From positions 1 to 64,000 of the forward strand of contig OENT01000232.1 in the NCBI GenBank assembly GCA_900239685.1: a stretch of DNA of 64,000 nucleotides, given 5' to 3'. The notes beneath the pieces were generated by a model. The model searched no databases and was not told where the DNA came from. It saw only the letters and a program-made list of their open reading frames with translations. A program made the translations under genes and the position numbers. Positions 1 to 13,500 of this stretch are shown piece after piece. The DNA is from Rotaria macrura. Lineage: Eukaryota > Rotifera > Eurotatoria > Philodinida > Philodinidae. Numbering within the stretch: position 1 is the stretch's first letter; every line of letters begins with the position of its first letter.

Positions 1-1
1 C

Positions 2-412
2 CGCGATACGATTTTGGAAAACCTACCGCGCCGCGACGTCTTATTAAAATTATTTGCCACCACCGCGGTCGCGCCGCTATGGACATCTATGCTATCAACC
101 CCTAACAATTCAGTGGAGCAACAACCACATAAACGCAGATCCACCCACGCGAACTCTCACGCCCATCCATCATCAAATTCACTCACATCTAGGAATGGCA
201 CTTGATCCTTATCCAATTTGAAAAAAGTACAGTAAAGTTGAGATGCTTTACTCTATTGTTTAAAGTAAAGTTAGTTTTCTCGACTCTACTTGGTGCGAAG
301 AAAAGATCAAGTGCCATTCCTAGTCACATTCGCGCCCTGCTCGAAAGAAAAACAAGCAATAGGTATTAGTAAAGAATATTATTTCAAGTACTATTCAAAA
401 TTGTATACTTAG
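2..412 (+). pseudogene. Partial F-box-like gene end, interrupted by a MITE
   Basis: An open frame enters from the left edge of the window. Its visible start (ILENLPRRDVLLKLF, then PLWTSMLSTP) has the hydrophobic/LPRRDLL/W spacing of an F-box, the Skp1-binding motif of SCF ubiquitin ligases. The frame stops at TGA 203-205, which lies inside an inserted repeat at 189-323. If the repeat and one copy of its 6-bp target duplication are removed, the frame runs on without a stop from base 188 to base 330 and ends at TAG 410-412. The first 190 bases are clearly more GC-rich than what follows. The F-box call rests on about 30 residues, so chance resemblance is possible. The start codon and upstream exons are outside the window. 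Confidence 0.45.
189..323. mobile_element. 135-bp MITE with 22-bp TIRs and 6-bp target duplication
   Basis: The ends are inverted copies of each other: the left end starts CTAGGAATGGCACTTGATC at 189 and the right end is its reverse complement, finishing at 323. TCACAT is present immediately outside on both sides (183-188 and 324-329), a direct target-site duplication. The interior (about 225-295) is itself a looser inverted repeat around AGTAAAGTTGAG/CTCGACTCTACTT, so the whole element can fold back. No coding capacity. The superfamily is not assigned. Confidence 0.8.
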
Positions 413-1160
413 TGAAAACATGTAATCGATCTTACACGTTCGAATAAATTCTATCGTTAATTAATATCGATTACAATAAATAGGAATCTTTAAAAGTATC
501 CATGTTACATAATGGACTGGTGCCCAATGTTAATCGATTTAATGCTGAAAGTCATTGATACTTCTCATTTGTATTCGGCTTAGAATATAGTAAAGATTTC
601 TTTTCTTAATTCAATGTTCAATCAATAGGCACCTTTTATTTTCCATGTGTTAAAAACTGAAGTTCATACCTAAATAACTACAGCACGCAAATATTAACAT
701 TAATTTGTCGATGTGTAACTTACAAAAGCTAATTGATCTTCAATTATCATTGATTAATGGAGGACGATGAACATAAATCGAATCATTCACTTGGCAATAG
801 ACTTCATCAGATACCGGAAATGATATTCTATATTAAATGCAATTCATTTGTTTTGTCATTCTTTATCTTCATGTATTGTAATATTTTGTTTTCATTCAGA
901 TAGATGACGCTACTTTACAATTATCGTTATCGAACAAAAAAAAGTTTGAAAATAAAAAACTTTCAAGTTTTTGCTAGTAAAATTCAGAAATATTAAATGA
1001 TATCATAAAGTAAAATAATGAAATTACATATTTTCTTCTTTTATTGGAGTAGACATGATGCTTGCAATGGTTATTCATCCTTTTTTTTCAGTCAATTAGC
1101 TTCATCTGTTATTGTCTGTTTTTTAGAGACAAAGTAAAAAAAGAAAAAGAGGACGAACAC
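413..1160. other. Intergenic / upstream region of the PNLDC1-like gene
   Basis: AT-rich sequence without a supported gene. An in-frame ATG lies upstream at 1062, but the conserved PARN-type N-terminus begins at 1161, so the 1062-1160 stretch is treated as 5' leader. Confidence 0.5.
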
Positions 1161-4100
1161 ATGTGTGAAGTGACATCGTCAAATTTTTTCGACTTGTTGC
1201 CATTAATTATTCAATTAATTGACGAGTCATGTTTCCTTAGCATCGATACTGAATTCAGTTCAATTGATATGTATTTACCATCGTTTAAAAATATTAGACA
1301 ATTCTTTAAACATCGCTCAAATTTTGTGAAACAGATAACAATATTTCAATTTGGTCTTGCAATTTTTTCCAAAACATCGGATCAGCAAAAATATAATGTT
1401 CATATTTATAATTTCTATCTCAATCCAGCATCCATCCATCCGATCGATGTTAAATATCAAATTCAATCATCATCCATCAAATTTTTATCGGAATATAATT
1501 TCGATTTTAATAAATGTTTTTATTCGGGTGTATCATTTCTCAATGAAACACAAGAAAAAATTTTATTAAATCAACATAAAGTAATCAATTGAACAAAAAA
1601 AAACAATGGCCATTCATTCATTGTTTAATCTCTTAGAAACTCTCTTTCTTTTAGTCAATGTCAAATTATAAACTCTCGATAATCGAACAAAACTTTCTAT
1701 CTATTCTATTTGAAAAAATTAATCAATGGTTAGTAAAAGCTCACGTCGGTGATCAAATGCAATATGAATTTGATGATACTAATAAAGATATTTTACATGA
1801 TTATTTACTTCACAATGAGATACGTCGCTGTTTTAGAACAATTTGGACAAGAACGAAAACAATCGAGCATAAAAAAATTCTCTTTGTAGAACATATTGCA
1901 AGAGAAACATTCGACCAGAAAATCAAAGATAGTAATGATAACGTTCAAAATTTTCAATTATTTATTCAATCATTGATGGGTTTTACTAGTATCATACGCT
2001 ATATACGGGATAATTATCGAAAACCAATTGTAGGTTAGTTGAAAACTTATTTTTTTCGAACCAAATCTACATAACTAATCGAATAGAACTGTCATTTACT
2101 TCTAAGCATACTAATAGTTTTACACAGGTAATGAATGCCATATTCATACGGTTGAAGTCATATTCAATTAAGAGATGCAGAACGATCAATTTATCTTGAA
2201 TGACATGAGAAATTGATTTTACTGTTAATTAGATGTTTTTTTTCGTAGTTATTTTATGTATATAACAACTAGGAAAATCTATTTAACGTGAATATCTTTG
2301 GTTTTGTGTGAACAGTTACTCATTTTTGATTCTGAAGTTTTGATTTTCGTTATTTATATTGGGAAGTATGAGTGTATACATTGTTTATTTACTTATGAAA
2401 ATGAGGCAATAGACAAGGTATAGAATCAATAATGTTTCAAGGAATCTTTCATTTGTTGAAAACTCATAGCAACATTCAATGAGAGATTTGTTTACCATGC
2501 TTGAAAGCATTATAAGAGAGAGAGAATTTAAAAGTAAACCTTTCAAATGTAAGTATTCGATGAAAAGAAAAGTACAATAGCAAATTATCGGTTGATTGTT
2601 CATACTAGTTATTTCGTTAAATTGAACATTTTTCCGAATTTTTCACCAAAAACATTTTGTTAACCAAATGACTTGCGACGAATTCATATTTTTATGCGAA
2701 AAGTTTAACTTTTATTCTTATCGATTCAACATAACTTGGTGATAGGGCAATGAAGTGAATTGAAAATTGATTATGTTCAGTCTATAGGATAAGACTTTTC
2801 TATTGAAATCAATACTGATTTTAAGTTAACCGTTATTCATGATGGAAATTCTGCTGTTTAGACTTGCTCATAAAAGTCACGCTGAGTTTCTTCTTATAAA
2901 TTCACTTATATTGGTATTTATCGATGAAAATAGAAAAATCTTATTTACTTGATTAGAGAGAAAATAGATATGGATTTCTATTGTAAAACAGATGTTCCGA
3001 ATATGCAAAAAATATGATGTCTGTGGTTAACGCTTTGATAGAAATATTATCAAAACTCTGATTATTTCCTTAAATCCTATCAGTTGATTATTATTTCATA
3101 TGAATATAGATGATTTTCGAACTATCGTCAATAAATCATCTAGTGGTCGATAAAAATCTGTTCGATTGATAGATACATACAGTAAGAGAATGGTAAGTAC
3201 TATTTTAAGGCTTAGCTATGCAAGTTACAATCACAACTATTACCATTCACACACTATGCATTCTCTGAAAATTTTCATTGATATATTTTTCTTTTTATTA
3301 AATACCTGAAAACTCTAGTTTTGAGTAGGTGACCAGTATTTTATCTTAACAAACATAATTAATATTCTAACGAAGTACTACTCTGCATAGGAAGCCATTG
3401 TTTATTAGCTCTGGGTGGGTGGTCTAACACTTCATATTAACATCCGGAAAGTTCATGACACTTAAACTTCTCTACGCTTTTACTTTGATTTCATCATTTA
3501 GGAAATAAGCATCCTTTTGTTTTTCGGAAGGCGGAAGTCTTCTAACTGATACATGACTTCTTGATTCGAGAATGTGCGTATCATGTATACTTAAATGAAT
3601 TCTGAATGCTTTGAAAAGATTTCAACTCGTCAGCTAATTAAGGCAGAGATATGGTATTTCTTTTTTTTTCCTATGATCCAGTTAAAGAAAACTAATCTTC
3701 AACAATTAATTTAATGTAGAGAACAGTTCATTATGAAAAGTTCAAGTCCTATGAATTTCTTCTTTGCTCATATAAGAAAATTACATGTATCAATTTTAAT
3801 GAACGATACAGAATGAACTATATTATCATCATACTTATATTTGGACATAAAAAACTATCAATTAACAATAACCTATTCTTACTAAAAATTCGTGTCTATA
3901 CAAAATCGAAATGTGAAAATAATTTTGTTTTTGTTACCACGGCATTCACTTTCAGGATCATGTTAGAAGTGCAGTAATAATCAAGAGTCACGAACATTTC
4001 TTTTTTCTTTGTTCAACCAAGCAATAGTTCATTTTGTTTTGCATAACACACATCATGTAGAACCAAAAACGATTTATCAGTTAGAGGACTTCCCTCATGA

Positions 4101-5238
4101 GTAAGATTGTTTTATCGAAAATAAGACAAGTCTTTACATGACATTAAACTTGTTTCCTGACAAGTTATTCTACTATTTGATTAAATCATAGTCTGAATAA
4201 ATCTATATCCGATCTTCTTTTGTTCGAAAACTCATTAATTTAAATGAAAATTGAAGTGATTGCATAGGAAAAAATTAATAATATCAACAACAGGCTGATG
4301 TTTTTGTTTTTTAAGGACACAATTGTTTTCTTGATTGGTTACTTATTTATGATAAATTTCTTGATAATCTTCCATTGAACTTCGATGAATTTCGAATATT
4401 AATGCATGAAAATTTTCCATTGTCTATATTTGACACGAAATATCTTGCATTAGAAATGAAAGAATATTTATTTACAAGACAAAATCGTTCAAATAAAAGT
4501 AATTATGTTGAGAACTTAACAATAGCAACATCATTATCATCGTTATTTGATTTACTAACATCAGAATATTATGATACTTTAATATTTTTTAAACCGATTG
4601 TTGAAATTCATTCGACTAATCGCTATAAGGATCAAGTTATGGTAGAGTTGATTTAATTCTTTTTCTTTGGATTTGAATTTCAACATAAATTCTATCCGTT
4701 TGTTTAGAAACATGAAGCTGGTTATGATGCATACATGTCTGGTGTAATCTTTCTTAAGTTAATTTATTTATATGAACAAAAAAGATTCAATAAAATTGAT
4801 TTTAACAAATATCAATCAATATTTGATATATGTTTAAATGATATTCATATCTATAAGAACCGGTTTTATTCAATATTTACTCCGTATATATCATTAAATC
4901 GATATGATATCAATCAACATTTGAACAAGAAATCACAATACTGCCTTGTAGTAGAAAAATATAATCGAGAAAAAATTGATATGTCTGATATAGTATCACG
5001 GTTTAATACATATTGTTCAATGGATTATGAAATGAATGAAAGTTTAGATAAAATTTATCTTTTATTTCAATCGGAAAATTGTCAACAACGAATTCTTGAA
5101 GATTATGCTAATCATTCATTATATAAAATTGAAAAATTTAATTGGCTGCAGCATTCATTAGTTGTGAAATATTCCATAGGATTATCAATAGTAATGACTG
5201 GTATTTGTATTTTTTTTCTAGTCAAACAAAAAATGTGA
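1161..5238 (+). CDS. PNLDC1: PNLDC1/PARN-like 3'-5' exoribonuclease (candidate piRNA trimmer)
   Basis: Proposed exons are 1161-1580, 1655-2033, 4316-4641 and 4708-5238, giving 551 residues with continuous frame. The product matches the CAF1/PARN family of DEDD deadenylases. IDTEF supplies the first two metal ligands (about D29, E31), GHNCFLDW the third (about D273), and HEAGYDAYMSG the catalytic His and last Asp (about H377, D382), so all active-site residues are present. FQFGLAIF and the QSSSIKFL...FDFNKCF block are typical of the family. The C-terminus ends in one hydrophobic segment (SIGLSIVMTGICIFFLV) with a short basic tail. PNLDC1 has such an anchor to the mitochondrial outer membrane, where it trims piRNA 3' ends; PARN lacks it. 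The start at 1161 aligns with the PARN N-terminus. The trimming role is inferred from this architecture. Confidence 0.88.
2034..4315 (+). other. Large intron 2 of the PNLDC1-like gene (2282 bp)
   Basis: It starts GTTAGT and ends TTTTTTAAG, and splits a glycine codon of the GHN motif with correct phase. The other two introns of this gene are 74 and 66 bases. I see no transposase frame, RNA gene or clear repeat ends inside it; the sequence is ordinary AT-rich DNA. Confidence 0.7.
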
Positions 5239-6806
5239 TATTAGATATACAGACATATAGATATTTATACATCGCTTATATATAAATATTGTTAATACGT
5301 TTTTTCTTTTATTTCGCTGGTTCACATGAAGAAAATGTATCTATTTGAAGGGTTCGTTGATGGAAGAGTAATATATTTCCTTGAGTTCGAGATTTTGCAT
5401 TGTTGGGATTGTTACATATGAACATCCTTAATGTTCTAGGAGAATTTTCCGTTCATCGACTTCGTTAAACTATCTTTAAGATCTTAAGAATGAATATTAA
5501 ACTAGATATACTGTATTGAAAAATTTTTTCATGGTTAAATGTTTAGTGAAATATATTTTCTAGTTCCTTCATATTTTGCAGTACTCTTTCGCTTAGAATA
5601 AGTGATGAGAAGGCAATAGGCCAAAATTCATATTTCAATAACAACTTCATGCATTGAAGAGATTTTGTTCTAAAACTGTGAATAAATCTGTTATAGAGAC
5701 TAATCTGGTTGAAATATCTAGACTTGTTTGTAAAATACCATATAGAAATGAGAGCTTTCAGAATAGTTTGGATGATTTATTCAAAATAGAAATGCAGCAA
5801 AGTCCAAACTTTAAAATAACCTGAATCCTTTGTTAGATTTTGTTAGAATACATAGCAATACTTACGCATAAGCGAACTATTGACATTACAAAAAAAAATA
5901 CTGCAGAAGATTCTCTAGAGATTCCTTATGCTTTCCAATGTGTAAACACAAGATTCATCGATATTATCAGCTATAAAATCATTTTGGTGAAGAAAGTAAA
6001 GATTGTTGGTCTTGAACCATTTGTTCAACAGTTGTTTGAGTATATTTTGAACAAACACTTGATAGTTTAAGTAATAAGTACGACACGTACGAAAACTGTA
6101 CATCCTCGTTTTACGTGTATTTTGACTATAAATAAAACTGTTCATGTGACTAAACAAAGAGATAACTCAAGTTGAGAAATTTTGAATAGAGAAAAACGTT
6201 TAATATTTGTCGCATATCATAACAGATAATGAAAATTATTTCATTTTAAAAGTTTGAATTGATAAAAATATTCTCAGGAAAATAAGATCACCTCGTTCGA
6301 CTTCGATGATCTTCTTAATTACATTGTGCATTGCATACACTCGAATTCAATCGATTGATTTTTCTCCTTGCTAGACGATTTCTGTAGAACTACTAAATCT
6401 CTTCATCTATGCACTTTGAACTACAGAAGTAATCTAAACGTGTTAGTAATTATGATGTTTTCGTCAACGTATTGTTATTCCCTGTGTATTAAATCTCATT
6501 TAGAAATCATACTTTAATATTGTATATATGAAATCCATCGTTTTCAATTAGCACATACACGTAACATACTAGATTCTATGGTACCCCTAACGAATGGACG
6601 AGTTTGAATATGAAAAAGAGCCAAGATGTTTTTTGAAATTGCAACACTGTCTTAATGCATGAATTATGAGAGATGCTCTAACTACAATCCTATCATAACA
6701 TTCTTCGTGAATGATTACATATTTTATGATAAATATCGAATGTAATTGTTCTTTGTCATTTCGCATAAAATAGTCCATCCTAGTATAGGGGTATAACACG
6801 TGAGCA

Positions 6807-6852
<46 letters not shown>

Positions 6853-8530
6853 ATACAGACATACTATGTTTGACATGGTACGTACGAGCATATCGATGTT
6901 TAGTTTAACGTTTCGTTTTTCTTTTTCTTTTTGATTAGAACCGCAAATATTTTATTCATTATTTCATCTATTTTCGATGATTGATCACAGATAATCATAG
7001 ATAAATAATAGAAGATCTTAAACATAATTTCTAGTTATTTCTATTTTGTTCTTATATTGTCGATTAATCCTGTTGGCCCCTCGATAAGGACAAAAAAAGA
7101 TCATGGATCGTCGATAATCTGCTATTGATTTGTCGACTTATTCGTTGTTGTATTTCTCTCTGTATCATGCGTATTTGTAATGACATGGCTTCCCGATGTT
7201 AATGGTACTCGTGGTACTACTTATGATGATGAGAAGAAAAAAGATGTTTATGATTATCTGAACTTTTAATAATATCTGAGTAGTTCTATTTGACACAAAA
7301 GAAATGAATATGAAAAATTTGTATGCTATCCAAATTATTTTCTAATGAAAATAGTTAACGATTTTCAACTGTCAGATTTTATATATATACATATATTCTA
7401 ATATTGAATTCGAGTCGTTTTTCCTCTTGTTCCATGGCTGTCAGTTCCTTCGTTATTGTCATCGTTGTTATACGTCGTGCTTCGGTTTTTTCTTCTTTCC
7501 TCCCCTTTCTTTCTGTTCTTTATAGCTCGGGCGTTTTCACATTAGAGCAACAAGAACTACTTCTTGTTCATCAGCTACAGACGATGGATTTTCTTATTTT
7601 TTCTTGTTCTTCATTTTTTTTCTCCGCCTTTCCTTCGTCTTCTCAACAGCACACACAAACAGACAGAAATCGTATACAGCTGAATCTATTCTTCCTTTTT
7701 TTCCTTTTGTTTTCTACTGATTTTGGTGAGTACAAGAGCACAAAAAAAAAGAAGAAGACGAAGAACAAGGATAATAGAATGAGAAGACGATGAAGAAGAA
7801 AAGAAAAATCTTAATCACATTTTTACTATCCGCTAACACCATCATCACACAGTATCCATTTTCTTCATCAATGCTGTTGATGTCTGTCTTTATAACATTG
7901 AAAATTGATCTTCCATAGAAAAATATAGAAGAGAGAATTATTTGTATACTGGCGTAATTATGAAGAAAAGAAGTTTACTGCATTTTCGCCTACAGTCGTT
8001 CTTAGCTCTCGTCGTCCATTGCTAATCAATCAATAATGGATAGTGTGAAATGGTAGCAACGTGCGCACCATGTTTTCTTCTTTTTCTTTTCTCTCATTCT
8101 TCGTCTGTAGACTTTCTGTTGAATACGTATAGAAAACAGAAGTGAATTGTAATTGTTGCCCACTTGAGTGTCGTTTTGAGAATTGAGAGGAGGAGAAAAA
8201 CGAAGAAAGAAGAACAAGATGAACTTGAGATTTCTTTTATTTCATGTTGTGATCAAAGAAAAAACGACGGATGAGATGTCCAAGATTGATTTCAAGATAT
8301 TCATCATTTATATATCTTATCCATTTCAGATAGTTTTCTTTTGTTTTCTAACCATGATCGTCATCAATTATCTATCAACAGATATATTTTACTCGACAAT
8401 GTGAGTCAATGCTTAAGTCTATAATTCAATTATTATTATTTTCTATTCTTTAGGTAGCATAAATGCATTGGTAATTTAATAGAAATAATCACTGTTTTCT
8501 TTTGTCCATTGATCCGTACATTTCTTGCAC
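5239..8530. other. Intergenic region upstream of liprin-alpha
   Basis: About 3.3 kb with no supported gene. It contains a long AT dinucleotide run at 6809-6849. A T/C-rich stretch at about 7400-8220 holds overlapping low-complexity open frames that look like chance and may include promoter or leader of the liprin gene. Confidence 0.5.
6809..6849. repeat. (AT)n microsatellite
   Basis: About 20 uninterrupted AT units. Confidence 0.95.
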
Positions 8531-10466
8531 ATGTATGCCGATATGATTTGTGATGTCATGCCACCGATACCTGAAGATGGTGGTGGCAGTGGTACCAATA
8601 TGGAAGGTACTGGATCAGATAATGGTGAAGAAGCCGAAGCTAATATTGAACAGTTAATGGTATCAATGCTTGAAGAACGTGATAAAGTACTATAATAATA
8701 TTAGAGGAAAAAAAGATAGAATTTAACACTATCTAAATATTATTCTTTTTAATATAGTTACAAGAAAAATTACGTGAAACTGAAGATACATTAAATACAT
8801 CACAACAAACATTAGCAGAAATTGAAAAAGAACGTGATATTTTATTACGTCAATTATCATTGAATGCTCCACAGGTTTGTATTTACAATTAGATTTTATT
8901 GCTGATTTTTGGTTTAATTCAATTCTATAAAGTAAAATGATCATCCTAGAATAGAAATTAAAGAAAAAACAAACACATTCAGTATATGATATTCACAAAT
9001 CACGTGAATTTCGATTGACATCAATTACATGTGAGAATCAATCAGCATAAAAGTCTAACGACTGTTAAAAAATCGATCATTATTTGATGACAGATCGATA
9101 ACTATTTGCGAATCTTTTCCATGTCTACTTTAAAATTGACATAGAAGAAGGCTATTTTTATCATTTAGGTCTTATCAAATCGAAATTTCATTGGACTTAT
9201 TCGCTTATACTATCTGTAGTTATAATCACCTTATCATTAGTAGATGTCTATTTATCTCAATTAGCGATAAACTTTGATGTTCTTGATGATAAACAATTTT
9301 TTTTCCTTGCATTTTATTTATTCGTAACATTCTCTTTGAAATCACATATATATATATATATATATATGTATATACATATACATATACATATACATACCTG
9401 ATACGATCAAAAAGTCGTTATTCAAGATAAAGGCCATGTTGTATGTGATTAACACATTTTTTTACCAATCAATCGTAGGTCAAAGGATGACCCTCGAAAA
9501 ACTATTTGAGATAGGAGATTGTTGCTCGTGCATTAAGAGAATATATGTGTGATGGCAAATTTCACAGTTGTTATCGTGATGATCAAACACCAGTGATGAG
9601 ATTGTTCAATTTTTTTCTTTTTGTCCTCTACTGCATTTTTTCTCATTCTATATTCATTCAATTCATCATTTGATTGTTTGCCAGAATAATAAACTCTCCA
9701 TAAGTTTGAATGGAAATTGACATACAAATGTACAGTATTATGTAATTTAATATAGCATATGAAATATGATGCTTTACGCGCGACTGATGATAAAATTAAA
9801 AAGAAAAGGAAACTTTTTGATTTCATTTTCTCATTGACTTGTAACAAACAAACAAACAAACAAACCATTAGACAACTTCATAACAAATAAATGAATGTTA
9901 TTCCATTAAGAAAAAAAACGCAACTAGACGTATGATCGATATCATACTGTCGATTGACATACTGTTTTCATCATTAGATACTTATTAACGGAGTATGGGC
10001 GATAGTTATAATCGAACTTTATATGTAGCTCTCCAGATGAGCCTGATACCATTCGGTACATGAGACGATGGTTTATAGTGCCAGTATTAAATCTCCAAAA
10101 AACCAGATCCTTCTCAGCTTTCTTAATAACAATAATAATAACAATACATTCTCAGTAATTGAACAGGGAAGTGTACACATATACACACATTCAATTCTCT
10201 TCCTTTCAGAGCCTTATAGTAACGCTAGTGTGATGACAATAGTCATTTCAATAATAAACAAACACATCTATTATTCTTTCCGATGCATGAGATGCATTCT
10301 CTTTGTATGTGTGTGCGCCGTTTGCCTGCTTATTAGTCTTTTATCAATTTCAATTGACGGCAATCCTAAGTGGCATCGCTTGCCTGCTTTCATCTTTAGA
10401 CTGAGGGTATGATATCGACCTTCATTCTTATTCCCCTGGAGTATCATCAAGTTTGGATGCTTGCAT

Positions 10467-10520
<54 letters not shown>

Positions 10521-13500
10521 ATGTATATGTATGTATATTTTTAGCAAGTCAACCGTTTAAAACAAGGTCATGTGGATGATAGAGATTGATTTTTGAAGAC
10601 AATGCTAGTGTCTATAGTTGCATGTAACCATACTGATTGAATCACTTTAGTAAACAATGCATCATGATAATCATTTTTAGTTCTATTTATTCTCCAAAGT
10701 AGTAACAGCAACCTGGAAGGAAAGAACGACAGAGCGAGAAAGGGAAGAGGAAGAGAAGAGATAAATGGAGAAGAGAAAACGAGCGCAAGAGAGGAGCAAT
10801 CTGAGCGGAAAAAGACGAGAGAATCGACAGCGACGACAAATTCGTTGATTATTTAACTCTACCGACAAACGAGCATACACATACACTTCTATTCATATAT
10901 AAAATGTATGTTTGAACAAACCTGAAGAACCAACACACAAACGCGCTTACAAATATATATATATATATATAAATAAAAAACTAATAAATGATGGTGAACA
11001 TTGAATGTCAATCAAGCTCATTTCTCTTTGACGATTCATCGCATTATCTACGTAAAATAAGTTCGACGACCAATCTCTATGATCATTTAACAAATAATAT
11101 TCCATTGAAAATGTTGTTTAATGATACCGATTATAATCATAATAATAATAATAATGATGATGATGATGATGATGACGACGATGACGATCAATTGATTCCA
11201 GCAAGTCCAGTAACAATGACAAGTTCAGATAGTAGTGACAGTGCTATAGTCTCAGATGATATTGATGATACTGATTTAGTAAATGAACAAATATCAATTC
11301 ATCATAATTTATGGTCTAAAACGATTAAAAAGTCAAATGTCCCACTACCAACAACATTGGCATCTCTTTCCCAATCTTTTGATATATTAAATCAACTCGA
11401 ACAACAAACTATTTACGAAAATCTATCATATAGTAATCAACAAAAGTATAAACGTCCTCTACCATGGTTAAATTCGTCATTATCAAATCATTCCACTTCA
11501 TCATCATCATCTTCTTCCTCTTCATCCACTTCATCATCAACATCTCATGCTTCTTCTTTAGACTTGAAAACGAATAAGGTTCTTAAACATTATTTACTTG
11601 AATAGACAAACTAGCTACAATAGAAACATGACAATTTTTTAAAATCATTTTGTTTTTTCTATCCTAGGATTATGTTTCACTTGTTCGGGAACTCGCTCAA
11701 TTACGTGAACAATTAACAGAAAAAGAAGATGAAGTTACTGAACTTAAAGCGGAACGTAATAATACACGTGTACGTTGTTGCAATGAAATTATTCTTTCCT
11801 AAATATGATTCGTTGTATGTTTTTAAAGCTACTTCTCGAGCATTTGGAACAACTTGTCGCTCGACATGAACGATCGATTCGAACAACTGTTATGCGTAGA
11901 CAAGCTCAAGGTGTCTCATCTGAAGTTGAAGTACTCAAAGCACTTAAATCTTTATTTGAACATCATAAAGCATTAGATGAAAAAGTATTTTAATCTTGAT
12001 GAAATGAATAATTGAAATTTTTTCTTGATAAATATAAATATAAATTTTATTTTTATCTTTTCTTTCCAAGGTTCGCGAACGTCTGAAAGTTGAAATCGAA
12101 AAAAATACTCAATTAAAAGATGAACTTGAGCGAACAAAGAATGAAGTAACTAGATTTCTTTTTTTTCCTGCTATTCTACTACAAGAAAAAGAAATGTAGA
12201 AAAATGTCAGCTACAATGGACGAATCACAACGTTTACTTGTTAGACACGTTTCTACTAGGCGTGAATGACCCTGAAAAAATTATTAACTGCTATTTGTTT
12301 CGGATCATTCACTCGATAACATACTTATGATACTGTAATGTACACTTGCTCATAAAGTTAGGTAATGTGTAGGAGTAGAGTAAAATTACGGCATGACGCA
12401 TTGATCGACAATTCAAAAAAATGGCAACTATCTGTAGTTGCACGAAACATAGCATATTATTGAATCTATCTAACATTCTATACTAAACGGTAGTACTCGT
12501 CTCTTTTTCACGAATTCATTTATGATACATTGATCACAGCTTTAATTTATTTACTGAATTTCGACATTGGATACTCAATCGGGAGATATAAATTGCGTAA
12601 ATAATTCAGTATTTTCCTATATAGATCATGATGAAATCTTCTCAAATATGAATGCTTTAATTCTTTTTTCTTTTGTCTAGTTGGCTGGTGTTCGTGAAAC
12701 ACAACAAGCTAAAGTAATTGATATAAATCAATTAAAAGTGAGTGGAACGTTTCCGTAATATTTCATGAATTGTTTTTCGTTTCTTTTCTTTTAGACTATG
12801 TCCAATGGTACCATTGATCCTGATTCCTTAACTGGTAAATTAATTGAAATGCAAGAATTGATGGATAATCAATGTAATGAATTAATATCGTGTCGTGCAC
12901 GCGTACATGAGTTAATGAATCGAAATAAAGAATTAGAAGAACGTGCATGTTTATTCCAACGTGATTTATCTCATTCACATGAACAAATCAATAAATATCA
13001 ACGTGATTTAAAAGAATCTCAAGCACAAAAAGAAGATCAAGAAGAACGAATATCAACATTAGAAAAACGATATTTAAATATACAAAAAGAAACAACACAT
13101 TTAACTGAATTTAATAGTCGATTAGAAAATGAATTAGCTACAAAAGAAACTCAACTTATGCATGTAGGAATTCATTTCTTTTTAAAGTTCATCTAGTTTA
13201 CTATGAACGAGAAGATAGATAATATCGATTTTAGAAATTAGCGAAAGTGATATTTTCTATCCTGGATCCTTTGAAAATTCGCACCATTTTATGAAACTTA
13301 AATTCATTGACTTCGGCTCATGAAATATTTCGTCCAACGAGTCTACTTTCCGACAAATTACTTCTACTTGTCTACTATTTTGAAAGAACTATTCACGACA
13401 ATGCCAGCACATATCTATCGACGGAAAACTTTGAAATCACAGTGATGAAATAAAGATCTTGACTTATTTTCCAATCATACTAGATTGAATTCGACTAAAA

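Noticed and set aside
1062..1160. Upstream in-frame ATG giving a hydrophobic N-terminal extension to the PNLDC1-like protein
   Set aside because: The conserved PARN-type N-terminus begins exactly at ATG 1161. The extra residues look like translated leader sequence (T-rich, then Lys/Glu), although a leader peptide cannot be excluded.
7404..7793. 129-codon open frame with Ser/Phe-rich product
   Set aside because: It lies in a T/C-rich low-complexity stretch, has no family resemblance, and overlapping frames are open for the same compositional reason.
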